From the NCBI GenBank assembly GCA_003255065.1, contig QAOA01005126.1:834459-898458 (forward strand): DNA of 64,000 nucleotides, in the 5' to 3' direction. The position numbers and the translations under genes were made by a program. Each line of letters begins with the position of its first letter. Within the stretch, counting starts at the first letter, position 1. The notes under the pieces are model-generated. The model had not been told where the DNA came from, did not search any database, and saw only the letters and a list, made by a program, of their open reading frames with translations. Shown here one piece after another: positions 45,402 to 55,417 of this stretch. This stretch comes from Cercis canadensis (Eukaryota; Streptophyta; Magnoliopsida; Fabales; Fabaceae).

Positions 45402-45725
45402 TAAATTATTTATGGGCATCTGAACAAAGAGGTCATGCTACTTTGTAAAGTTGCGCGACTCTAAGAGTCACACTACTTTAGAGTAGTGTAAGAGAAAAGA
45501 GGAGATATGAGAGGAAAAAGAGAGAGAGAGAGAAGAGAGGGAATCAAACTACTTTTTTGTAATGTGACCCTTGGAGTCCCGTTTATTTTCAAAGTAGCGT
45601 GATTGATTTTGTTTGCATTATTGATGAATTTAATCAAAACTGCCCAAAATCGGTTAAAAGTTTTCAAACTACTCCATTTGCACAAATACTTTGGAAATTT
45701 GTATTTTTTAAGTCCAAAGGCCTAG

Positions 45726-45999
45726 AATATTGTTATAAATAAATATATTGGTAGTTAATATAAAAATAATTGTTATGGAAATATGAATGTTTATATACTT
45801 ATAGTGCTTAAAAAACACTTTAGGAAGAAAATGCATATATTAATAAATTATAATGGTCAGATTTACAATGGGGCCCAAGGCCTAATGTATGAGGGTCCGA
45901 CGACCATTGGGTTGAACTTGAAGAAGACATGTTGACTAAATAGGCTAAAATTTTATATTCAACAATAAAATGTGCTTTTAAGCAAATCAAGTGGTTAAA
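45726..45999. other. unassigned AT-rich DNA
   Basis: No gene recognised. Includes a short GC-richer patch GGGGCCCAAGGCC (45871). Confidence 0.35.
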
Positions 46000-47830
46000 A
46001 AAATAATTTATAAATTCTAGATATCAATTAATACATTATTTTATATAGCATTTGAATTGGGGTTTAATGAAGATGTTGAGATTATATATGAAAATAATGC
46101 TCAACATACGAGTTTGGGTACAATTGAGATATTTGTAAAGATTAACACTATGGAGGATAATGTTAATGGAGATGGAGGCTAACCTAAAGTAGTTGAAGGA
46201 GTTGGCTCAAGTTCATTCTCATTTTTCTATCCTTCATATAGTCAAATAGGAATAGAAGTAGAGTGTTGTTATGAATCAGAGGTTGGTTCATATGAATTTC
46301 AATTTGATTTGGCTACTGCTAGTCAAACATATATGCCAGAATGAGGTTATGGGTATGAATATAGTGACCCGTGGCTAAGTTTAGATGTTTGTACTAGAGG
46401 CGTTGAACAATATAAAGTTAGAGGTAGCCAACTTGAAGGTGACCAGGAGAATATAAAGGGCAGCAATTCTCCTATTAATCCTCTAATTGACAATAGTGAT
46501 TATGAGGAACATGACTACATCACAGACAAGGACAAATTAAACGATGATGAGGAAGGAGAACAACTGTTAGATCTTAATGTGGAACCAATATATGCTAGAG
46601 TGCAACATGTTGCACCAATACAGTCGGTGCTTCCTCCACACTATTCATACATGAATTGAGAGGTAATGCATATAATTGATGATGTTGAACAAATAACTGG
46701 GAGCAACCATTGGCAAAGAAGTGAAGAGGTACAAATCAAGCAATAGTTTAAAAGCAAATAAAATATTCAATTAGTTGTCAGGCAATACTACTTTCACGGA
46801 CATCATACTTTCTAAGTGAAGGAATCCAAATCCAACAAATTGAGTTTGAAATGTCCAAACTATGATGCTTGATGCAATTGAAGACTTTAGGCCTACTTAT
46901 GAAGCAAGAGCACCATTGGTGCATAATTTTTTTTGCTTGCGTCACGTGATGAGCAATTGAAAAAATTTCTTCAAGGATGTTGGTGTGAAGCACAAAATCT
47001 ATAGAGTTTGTAAGAATATGAGTCTAACTAAGCAATTGGTTATTATTTTTTATATTTGCACAAAAACGTTCTCTTTCATAGTTTGAGTTAGTCAAATTTG
47101 AGTAGTTACTGACGGAGATACAAAGCGAGTGTCCTAATGACTATTCATTGAAGCATATAAAAAATATTGATAAGGTGAAATGGACGCAACATGGGGACAC
47201 TCAAGGTAGACAGTATGGCCGAATGATGACTAATTTGGCTAAAAATGTGAATGACACATTGAAAGGAGTTCGCAACATGCCTATTACTACCTTGTTAGAG
47301 CCACATATTACAAAATGAACCGTATTTTCATTGAGAGACGGAAAATGGCTCAGGCAAAATTAACGAGTTGGCAACTGTGGACAGAGGATGTCAAAAAGAA
47401 TATGCATAAGAACACCCGTTATTCCTCTTCATATTGGCCAATACTATTTGATAGGGATACTGGATCTTTTGAAGTGGAGGAAACATTTGGTTCTGTCAAA
47501 AAGATTAGCAGGCGAACATTTGCTCTCAATCTAAATGAGAGAAGCTACGGATGTGGTTAGTTTCAAGCCTTCAATATACCGTGTTTGCACTCGATTTCTT
47601 GTTGTGTTTCTATTAACTAGATCTATGGGGTTATGTGGATCCAGTATACTCTACTTGACACTTAGTTCATGCTTATAGTGGGCAATTTTGCCCAATTGGT
47701 AAAGATGAGTATTGGCCAATTGTGGAGTGACTAAAGGTCATCCCCAACCCTGCAATGCTCTGAACAAAAGGACAACAGGTTTCGAGTCACATACACAACG
47801 AGATGGATTGGGGCCAAGTTTCTATGAGTA
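46000..47830 (+). pseudogene. MULE (MuDR-type) transposase remnant
   Basis: Broken frames on the plus strand carry landmarks of plant MuDR transposases. They are an acidic N-terminal region (46130-46650); a FKSK.NIQLVVRQYYFHGHHTF segment (~46750) matching the MuDR N-terminal domain; CLRHVMSN (~46931); KWTQHGDTQGRQYGRMMTNLAK-like text and LKGVRNMPITTL (~47180-47300); then RRKMAQAKLTSW; and a SWIM zinc-finger remnant (ERSYGCG.FQAFNIPCLH, ~47540-47590) with a typical C-terminal EYWPIVE...NEMDWG. The catalytic DDE core between 46860 and 46930 is mostly deleted. About a dozen stops make it a pseudogene. An autonomous MULE probably once resided here. Confidence 0.78.
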
Positions 47831-47893
47831 CACTAAGATATGAGCTATGTTGCATGGAAGACCATAGTAGGCAGAGTTGTCCGAACATAAGAC

Positions 47894-47902
47894 AATATCA
47901 AC
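47894..47902. repeat. 8-9-bp target duplication, left
   Basis: AATATCAAC, repeated exactly at 56332-56340. Confidence 0.75.
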
Positions 47903-48074
47903 TAGGCCTGTTCGTCGGTTGGATTCAGTCGGTTTGGAGGACATTTTCATCCGACCGAGTGAGTAAAAATTGAGGAAATGCAAACCCATCATCGACCAAA
48001 GTAATATTGCAATCGATAGAATCAGTTTCAAGTGGATTTGGCAGGTTTATTCGGATGGCCGGATGTATGAATTC

Positions 48075-49548
48075 TGATATATGCTTATTAGATCTTTAAG
48101 TTCCATGTTTTATCAATGGATTCCTACTTGGATTTGAGTAAATTCGCATTAAACATGGCACTTAACTCATCTATTTGTGTTTTCAGATGTTTCTTAGGTT
48201 GATTGAGTAAAAGGAAGAGTTTTAAGGATTTCTGGAGGAAAAGAGTAGAGAAATTAGAAGAATGCAAAGTCCAGACAAGGAATACGGCCGTGTCCATGCC
48301 CGTAACACGGCCGTGTCCACGCCCGTGTCTAGCATCCAGAGAGCTCTTCTCTAGTTTCCAGAGGAACACGGCCATGGTCAGTGAAGAACACACCCGTGTT
48401 GATGCCATGTCCTCAGTCCATAGACAACCCAGAGGGGGAACACGCCCCCTGTTGTAGAGACACGGCCGTGTTTCGGGCCGTGTCCGAGATCCAGAAAAGT
48501 ATTTCAAGTAACACGCCCAGCCATCTTAAGTGAACACGGCCATGTCTAGGCCGTGTTCAAGCTTCTGCAAGGTGAAATCCTACATTTAGAGCTGTATATA
48601 TGTGTATCTAAGACACAGAAACAGGAGCTCCGTCTTTTGGGCATTCAAAGACACGATTCAGAGCCAGAGGCGGGAGTCCAACCCTAGAGGTTGGAAGAAG
48701 AGCAAGACGGAAGATCAACCCATTGCAAGAACTTCACGAGAATGAGTTTTCATATGATTTCATCTTGTCTTCTCTATATTATTTTGATTAGATTTTATCA
48801 TAACTTACTTGTAAAGATTTGGATAGGATGAACCCTAGAAATATATTTGTATTCTGATTCTTTGGATTCAATGGGAATACATCTTTAATTCTTGGAATTG
48901 TCTATGATTATTATTTGTGTGGAGTTGATGTTGCTAGCCATTGATTTAGCACCAGATTCCAGTTTATAGATTGAGAGATTGTAGATTGGATAAGATCACT
49001 TGTAAACAATGAGATTTGCTTGGGATCACTAGAAATAGGATTCACATAAGTCCTCTGAATTGAGTCAATGTACTAAGGGAATCCATAAAACACAAACTAA
49101 TGCTTTCTTAGGGGTTTTGATTAGGAAGAGATTTCAGTCAATCAACCTAGGAATAGATATCTTATTGCTTGAGAAAGATTAAGGCATAATTTAGGGATTC
49201 CCATCAGTATAAGTAAAGTATTGGTGTCCACTTAGTTAAAGATGATAGTGCAATGCTTGCCCTAGGGGGATTCTCATTTAGACCTATCATTCGATTGATA
49301 AATCTATCAAATTCTTTGTTATTGTTTTATTATCTTGTTTATATTATTTTAGATTAGTTAGTCATTTATCAACCCGAATTTCTGAGATTAGATAATAGAA
49401 AAATGATTATTACTAATAGCTATAGTTCTTCGTGAGATCGACATCCGTACTCAATCAAGCTATTCTACAAAACAATAGGTGTACTTGCCTAAAGTGATTA
49501 TAGCTATGTTTCAATTGAATACAAGTTCAAAAAAAAAAATTAACACTA
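48075..49548 (+). repeat. 5' LTR of the plus Athila-like element
   Basis: 1474 bp starting TGATATATGCTTATTAG. The array lies at 48281-48560 (exact ACACGGCCGTGT at 48305 and 48460), followed by a TATATATG motif at about 48595. Colinear with the other three family LTRs. Confidence 0.9.
48281..48560 (+). promoter_or_regulatory. U3 palindromic array
   Basis: ACACGG/CCGTGT half-sites every ~15-40 bp in both orientations, some joined as the 12-bp palindrome ACACGGCCGTGT, ending ~35 bp before a TATA-like motif. Probable enhancer region; the binding protein is unknown. Confidence 0.5.
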
Positions 49549-49554
49549 AGTTTT

Positions 49555-49572
49555 TGGCACCGTTGCCAGGGA
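49555..49572 (+). other. primer-binding site, tRNA-Asp type (mutated)
   Basis: TGGCACCGTTGCCAGGGA, differing at two positions (both G to A) from the perfect tRNA-Asp complement found in the minus copy. G-to-A changes fit deamination of methylated cytosine on the other strand. Confidence 0.85.
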
Positions 49573-49708
49573 ATCTATAATATTAAGAACGTTGACTTTC
49601 TATTACTCTAGTTATTTTATTTTCCATTCACTGAATTTTGGTTAACTCTGAACCTCTTTCTTATCATTGTTTGTGATTGATCTTTGTAGTAACTAGTCTT
49701 TCTGATGC

Positions 49709-51034
49709 ATGACCCGAAGTAGCAAGAAGAAGCTCTTTGAGTTGAACCCAGAAATTGAACGCACAGTGGTGAGAAAATCAAAGAACAAGGCTATCCTTTT
49801 GCAAGGCCAACCATCTGAGCCTATTGTCATAGAAGAACCTACCATGGCTGACCAAGAAAGACCACGAACTATGGGGGATTATGGGAGACCATCAACTGTT
49901 GGAACTGAGTCTAGCATAACAAGACCTCCGGTGACATCCAATAATTTTGAGATCAAGCCGACGGTCATCCAGATGGTGCAGCAGCTCGTGCAATTTGATG
50001 GTTTACCGGATGAAGACCCTTATACTCACATCACAAACTTCTTGGAGATTTGTGATACTTTCAAGATCAACGGAGCTAGTGAGGATGCAATTAGACTGAG
50101 GCTCTTCCCCTTTACTCTAAGGGGTAAGGCAAAGTCATGGTTGAAGACACTACCTCCGGGGTCTATCAAGACATGGAATGAGCTAACTAAAAAATTTCTA
50201 GGCCAGTACTTCCCTCCAGCAAGAACAGCCAAGCTTAGGAATGATATTTTCTCCTTCCAGCAAATGGATGGTGAATCACTCTACGAAGTAGGGGAGAGAT
50301 GGAATGAATTGCTGAGAAAATGCCCACATCATGGGCTGGACTTGGGAGTTCAGATGCAAACGTTTCAGAGTGGGCTCAGTTTTGGGACTAGACAGCTAAT
50401 TGAATCATCTTCAGGAGGAACTACAAGCTTCAAAACTCCTGAACAACTGAGGACGCTGATTGATGACATTGCTACGAACCATTACCAATGGGGAACCCAA
50501 AGAATGAAGGCCAAATCAGGAGGAGTACACAACATGGGTACTGCCACCTTTTTAGAGGCAAAAATTAAGGCCTTGACGAAGAAGATTGAGGATATGGGCA
50601 GACCTACTCCACCATCACCTGTGATGAGTTGTGATATTTGTGGTGGGGGACATTTCAATCACGAATGCCAAGCAACCACCTCAGGACTAGCATTAGAACA
50701 AGCGGATTACTTGGGAACTCGAGTGCCAAATAATCCCTACTCCAACACATATAATCCTGGGTGGTGGAATCACCCAAATTTTGCTTGGAGCAATGTAGGG
50801 CAACAAAGACAAGGTCCCTCGCCTGGATTTCAACAATCTCCTAACCCACCACAGAAGCTCACCATTGAAGATCAGCTTTCTAGGTATATGACAGCATCAG
50901 AAAGTCGGTTCCAAGGCATTGACACAGCTTTGAGAAATCAAGAGGCCTCCATCCACAACCTTGAAACTCAAATTGGCCAGCTGGTCAAGCTGATGACTGA
51001 AAGAGCATCAGAGTCTCTACCTAAGTCTAGCTAA
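49709..51034 (+). CDS. Athila-like gag protein, intact frame
   Basis: Uninterrupted 441-residue frame from ATG 49709, 137 nt after the primer site, to TAA 51032-51034. The N-terminus is basic (MTRSSKKKLFELNPEIER). A capsid-like retrotransposon gag domain spans about residues 85-225 (QFDGLPDEDPYTHITNFLE, LRGKAKSWLKTLPPGSIKTW, QQMDGESLYEVGERWNELL). A zinc knuckle CDICGGGHFNHEC (residues ~307-319, C-x2-C-x3-H-x4-C, the Athila form) follows, then a Gln/Pro-rich stretch and a C-terminal coiled-coil-like helix (ALRNQEASIHNLETQIGQLV). It would form cytoplasmic particles and bind element RNA. Unusually, no protease or polymerase follows. The frame being intact while the sibling has two stops suggests selection until recently, or simply a young copy. 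Confidence 0.85.
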   Translation: MTRSSKKKLFELNPEIERTVVRKSKNKAILLQGQPSEPIVIEEPTMADQERPRTMGDYGRPSTVGTESSITRPPVTSNNFEIKPTVIQMVQQLVQFDGLPDEDPYTHITNFLEICDTFKINGASEDAIRLRLFPFTLRGKAKSWLKTLPPGSIKTWNELTKKFLGQYFPPARTAKLRNDIFSFQQMDGESLYEVGERWNELLRKCPHHGLDLGVQMQTFQSGLSFGTRQLIESSSGGTTSFKTPEQLRTLIDDIATNHYQWGTQRMKAKSGGVHNMGTATFLEAKIKALTKKIEDMGRPTPPSPVMSCDICGGGHFNHECQATTSGLALEQADYLGTRVPNNPYSNTYNPGWWNHPNFAWSNVGQQRQGPSPGFQQSPNPPQKLTIEDQLSRYMTASESRFQGIDTALRNQEASIHNLETQIGQLVKLMTERASESLPKSS

Positions 51035-51043
51035 AGGACTGTA

Positions 51044-51072
51044 AAGAAGCGCTTCTTGGGAGGCAACCCAAG
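51044..51072 (+). other. post-gag palindrome and hairpin
   Basis: Ten nt after the gag stop, the 14-bp perfect palindrome AAGAAGCGCTTCTT (51044-51057) overlaps a 6-bp-stem hairpin CTTGGG-AGGCAA-CCCAAG (51055-51072). Sharing CTT, the two folds are mutually exclusive. Both are exactly kept in the minus copy (24051-24079). Confidence 0.7.
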
Positions 51073-51299
51073 CTCTCTATCCTTTCTCTTTTACTTTTCA
51101 TTTTGTTTATCTTAGCAACTTATGTTTTTTCCTCTTTTTTTGTATAGTGCATTAGCATAGTGTTCTTATCTTTATGCTTTGTTAGTTTAATTTTGTTAGT
51201 ACATGATTGGATTTTTCTTGTTGTTGTTTAAATTTTGTCTGGATGGTGTAATGGTGTTACTAAAGCTTTAGCTTTGGTCTCACAGCAATGCTACTCAGA

Positions 51300-51650
51300 A
51301 TGCAGGAACACGGGCGTGTTCTACACCGTGTGTGCCCTGCAGAGACTCCAATTGGAGAACACGGCCGTGTTCATGGCCGTGTCAAGTGTCCAGAATGAAA
51401 CCATCCAGAACACGGCCATGTCCATTATAGGTAAGTACTTTAGCACCCCGTGCCACGCAACATGGCCATTAACATGGCCGTGTTTACCCCATGTCACTTA
51501 AAGCAATTTTTCACTCTTTGAACACAGCCCGATACACGGGTGTGTTGTCCCCGTGTCCCTTAACACCCCCACTGCCACACGCGTGTTCACTCCCGTGTTC
51601 ATACTTAGGCCCCCAACACGCCCAGACAACACGGCCGTGTTGTGGGCGTG
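51300..51650 (+). promoter_or_regulatory. internal CGGCCGTG array
   Basis: About ten ACACGG/CCGTGT half-sites with two exact ACACGGCCGTGT (51359, 51629) in the gag-ORF2 spacer, matched at 23465-23815 in the sibling. It is followed by a C/T-rich leader-like stretch (51660-51890). Possible second promoter for ORF2; inference. Open frames at 51235-51924 that cross it are shadows. Confidence 0.45.
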
Positions 51651-51892
51651 TTGCAGTGACACTTCAAAAACTCTGCTTCGCGGGTTCACTCTCCACTGCA
51701 GAAATCCCCAATTCCCCGCAATCACTCCCAAATCCCTAACCCCTCCGGCACTTCCACACCCATTTTCGTCCAAACCCCTCCCATTAAGCTTAAAAATTTC
51801 TTGCTTAATTGAATTCACCATTGCACAACATCAGCCCACAGTAGTCAGTTCACTCATCCTCTACATTTCTGGTTTATCACTGCCACTCATAG

Positions 51893-52962
51893 GTACGAGT
51901 TATTCCTTTATTCTCAATTGTTAATCTTGGTTTGTTTTAATTTAGTTCTGTTGCATTACCTATTTTATTTTGTATGACTTGTGAGGATTGTCAACTGGGA
52001 TTTAATTTTGGGGAATTTGTTTTGGCAAAGCCCCCTATTATTTTGGAATGCTGCCATTGATAACCATTGTTGTAGAGCTTGCTGATTTACTGAATATTGT
52101 TGATTTTGGGACCCTTATTGCCTTTAGGAATTTGTTGATTGTGTGGAATTCGTTTATCCCTTTCTCTTACAATTATCTTTGCTGTGGGGAACTTCAATTT
52201 TGTATTCTTCTTCATTGATGTTGCGGGTAACACCTCTGATTATGGGGAAGATAGATGTTGCAAAATTTAATTAAATTCCCAGTAATGTGGACTCTGCTAG
52301 TGATAATTCTTCCTGTGGGAGTGCCTGTTGAATTAGAAATCATGGCTATTGATAACTGTTAGTGCAGGGCTGTTTTTATAGACAATGCTTTGTGCTTTAG
52401 AGTTGTCAGTGTTGTGTAGGGATGCTATTGTAATTTTTGCATTCTTAGTATAGTGCTCCCCCACTTAGCTGTCAAAATTCAGGCATTGAGATGGATTGTT
52501 GATAAATGCTAGTTGCAGCAGTAGGAGTGTGCACCACCATTTAGTTTTAAGACCAATTGATGTGGGAATTTAATTCTGAATTCTGTCATATCTTTGCTGG
52601 GGTTTACATTTCTGCATTTACTGAGGAATTTACAGGGGATAGTAATCCTGTGAAATGGCATTTAGTCTGATTTGCTGTTAAGGGGAAATGGGTGTTTTCG
52701 CATCATGATTGTGGGTTTGCTGTTGCTTAACTATGAAAATATGGGAATTGGAATAGATTATTGTTAAATGCTAGTTGAGGCAGCAGGTGTTTACCTTCAG
52801 AATTTGTTAATTTTGGGGCACTGCTGTTTCTGACACGAAAATTCCTGTGAACACCATCATTGATAGCATTGCTTGAGACTCCAATTCTGATTTTGTTTCA
52901 TTGACGATGTTCGAATGGTTATCTTTGTGACTCACTTGGCTGTTTTTCCTCTGTTTTTGCAG
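51893..52962 (+). other. probable intron before ORF2
   Basis: Donor-like CATAG/GTACGAGTT at 51893 and acceptor-like TTTTTCCTCTGTTTTTGCAG ending at 52962 enclose 1070 nt of T-rich sequence without coding. Both sites are conserved in the minus copy. The ORF2 ATG follows 9 nt later. Confidence 0.5.
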
Positions 52963-52971
52963 GCACACACA

Positions 52972-54542
52972 ATGACTAAGCACACCGACGAGTTGCAACA
53001 GCGCCGTGAGAAGCTGCAACCAAGGAAGAACCGTCTGACCCCTCAAGAGTCACCTTCTCCACCTGCCAAGAGGAGAAGATCAGGGGCCGTCGATACTGCA
53101 GTTCATCCCTTCCTCAGATTCCAAGGGGCTGAGCACCAGGAGTGGCTAGCCAAACTTTCAGCGAAGCCATTCGAACCTAGCCGATACCCCGAGTGGTCCA
53201 TGCTACAGGAGCTGGGCCTGGATCAGGAGGTGCGCCATCTGCTCAGTTCCGGCCACTGGAGCAGCATCTTCGAGATCCGAGAGCCGGCATACCGAGAGCT
53301 TATTCTAGAGTTTCTCGCCACAGTGGAGATCAATGCCACTTTCACCGACTCCCACTCCACTTGGGATGAGCCAGACACCATACGCTTCCGCCTCGGCTTA
53401 TTCATGCAGAACATGAGTCTCTCCGAGTTCACTGAGGCAGCAGGCCTAGCCGAGCAGGGGTCTATCCCAGACTCCTGCACCTTGGACTGGCACTCACCAT
53501 CCACAGAGCCTGCAGATTACTGGCGCTCCATCAGCACTGAGGCTGCATACCAGGCCACGAGGTCTAAGGCCTCCACCCTTCGCTCACCAGCCCTCCGCTT
53601 CATACATAAGCTCTTAATGCATTCATTGACCGCGAGGCCAGAGAGCACTGGCGTGGTGAGCAAGAGAGACATGTTCTACCTGAGGAGTATCCATGAGCAG
53701 CAACATTGCCACCTGGGATACACCTTCATTCAGCTCATCAGAGGTTATCTCCAGAGGGGGAACTTTGGCACTATCGGTGGGGGATCTGTGATCACTCGTC
53801 TGGCTCGAAACCTAGATATTCTAGGTGAAGAGTCCACTCTTACTGTTGCCTGCCGATTGCTGCCTTTAGGGATGGACACCCTACGAGCCATGGGTATGGT
53901 CGAGCGCCGCTCCGACACTCAGGGCACCTACCTATCTATTGTCGATGCTCTGCCACGAGCAATGCCTGAGGCACCACCAGCGGAGCGACCCTCCACAGAT
54001 GCCACCGAAGAGCCCTAACCTGACGCGCCGACCGCCAGTCCACCACAGCCGCCGCCTACAGCAGACCCCAGCACAGCAGCCCCTCCATCCTCATCACAAC
54101 CATTCCTGAGGTCCATTTCACATCACCAGAAGAGGAGGATCGCAAACCTACACCGATCAAGCGACAGCTGAGTTGTATCGAGGTGGAGGTCAATGGGACG
54201 AGAGCCTGGCTCAACCGCCTTATCGTGAACCACTGCCAGATGCGCAACGACCAACTCCAATGGATGGCCTACACCCGAACACATCACCGGTGGGTCGAGG
54301 TCACCTTACAAATGCAGAGCCAGCGCATGGGCATCCAACCTCCTTCGCCACCCATGTCACCTCGCTTCTAGAATGCAGAGGATGATTTGGACCCAAACCC
54401 CTCGGTCCAAGCGACCCATCCTCCCTGCACTACCTCCCAACCACCACCACCACCACCACCTCTCGAGTCTCCGGATGCTCATCGCACCGACTTGCCTTCT
54501 ACATCACACCTTGAGCATTTGGGAGAACCACCTAGGGATTAG
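52972..54542 (+). pseudogene. Athila-like ORF2 (ATHILA ORF-1-like)
   Basis: An upstream ATG at 52915 is in frame but would read through the acceptor-like site, so ATG 52972 (MTKHTDELQQRREKL) is preferred. The frame is open to TAA at 54016-54018 (348 residues), where the sibling has CAA. Beyond it, after a frameshift near 54110, the family tail continues as a coiled-coil-like and Pro/His-rich segment to about 54542. The folded core has RYPEWSMLQELGLDQEVRHL, REPAYRELILEFLATVEIN, IRFRLGLF, KRDMFYLRS and GGGSVITRLARNL. It is similar in pattern to ATHILA ORF-1/putative plant transposon proteins; the role is unknown. No transmembrane segment is visible, so I see no support for an envelope function. 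Confidence 0.72.
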
Positions 54543-55417
54543 TCTATTTTTCTTTATTTCTTTTTGATACTTTCTTTTTGGCATAAATTTTAATAATTTA
54601 ATATTTCAGTAAATTTTATTGTTCTTGACTGTTTCACCCTCTTTCTAGTGTATCCTTTCCTTTGCAGTCTCACCTTCTATCTTACTGGGATTTCACCTTC
54701 ACTTGTTCAGAACGTCAAGAACCTCTTCACTCAGGGAGTATCTGTCCTTTTAAATTTCACTTTTCATACATTGTGGACAATGTATTACTTAAGTGTAGGG
54801 GGGGTATATCTATGCTTGAACATGGAATGTTTGACTATGATGCATGAACTGAACAAGATGTATATGTCTGAAGTAATTCGAACTAGGATCATGTGCTCTC
54901 GGAGTGATCTTCCTAGGGAATTTTATTCTTTCCATGTTGTGTTTGAGTATGTTGCTAAGTATTTTGCCTTTTAGCTAGCTGCATTATGAGGTAACCACTT
55001 AGGTTCAGTGGACCTGGGATTTTGAAATACAACCTTGTAGTAGTTAACCCTGAGTGTCTGATTTGGATAATACCCTGTGCTGACAATCTTTAATTCTAAA
55101 AAAAAAAAAATCTATTTGATATTTTGCGATAGTTGAGTAGCTTTTGAGCATAATGGGGCTCTGCTCCTCTACCTTCTATGCCTGAAACTGGAGAAGGATA
55201 TGAGTATGCCATAGAAGCATAACTAGTTAAATGTGGGTCGCAGGCAATGACCGGACACTACATCCTAGAACCCCCAACTATGCAAGAAAAGAAAAAATAG
55301 TAGTACTTGAATTCCTGGCATTATGTATTTTTTTTTTCTGTCTATGATTAGAACTTAGTAATAAGCAGGGTAATTCTATTCAGACATAGGGGTGAGCTAA
55401 GACAATTCTGTAGTTCA
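54543..55417 (+). other. 3' region of the plus Athila-like element
   Basis: Non-coding, colinear with 19650-20519 of the sibling. Contains the internal purine block CTTAAGTGTAGGGGGGG (54788-54804). It ends where homology stops at ~55417. Confidence 0.6.

Larger units (their letters stand above)
43620..45725. mobile_element. TIR element hosting the Pack-MULE
   Basis: Sequence left of the Pack-MULE (about 43685-43769, GACTTAAAAAATATAG ... TTTTGATTAAATT) is an imperfect inverted copy of 45610-45715 (complement GACTTAAAAAATACAAATTT ... TTTTGATTAAATT). Both sides belong to one degenerate non-autonomous element into which the Pack-MULE jumped. The right half shares GTCATGCTAC/GTAGCGTGA phrases with 42458-42650. 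Exact ends are not resolved. Confidence 0.45.
48075..55417 (+). mobile_element. Athila-like non-autonomous element, 3'-truncated
   Basis: Plus-strand sibling of 18073-27053: LTR 48075-49548, primer site, intact gag, hairpin, array-bearing spacer, ORF2, 3' region. Homology to the sibling stops at about 55417 (...TCTGTAGTTCA), ~0.2 kb before the place where the 3' LTR should start, and the LTR is absent. AATTC occurs on both sides (48070-48074 and 55418-55422), so the truncated form itself may have integrated, although two of these bases are also shared by homology. Confidence 0.88.

Noticed and set aside
54440-54462. Run of CAC codons as a functional His-tract protein
   Set aside because: It is the Pro/His-rich low-complexity tail of ORF2, out of frame after a frameshift; the GGT run at 20605 is its counterpart in the sibling.
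52972-54542. ORF2 as an envelope-like gene
   Set aside because: Its position fits an env-like ORF, but no signal peptide, transmembrane segment or cleavage motif is visible; called ATHILA ORF-1-like with unknown role.
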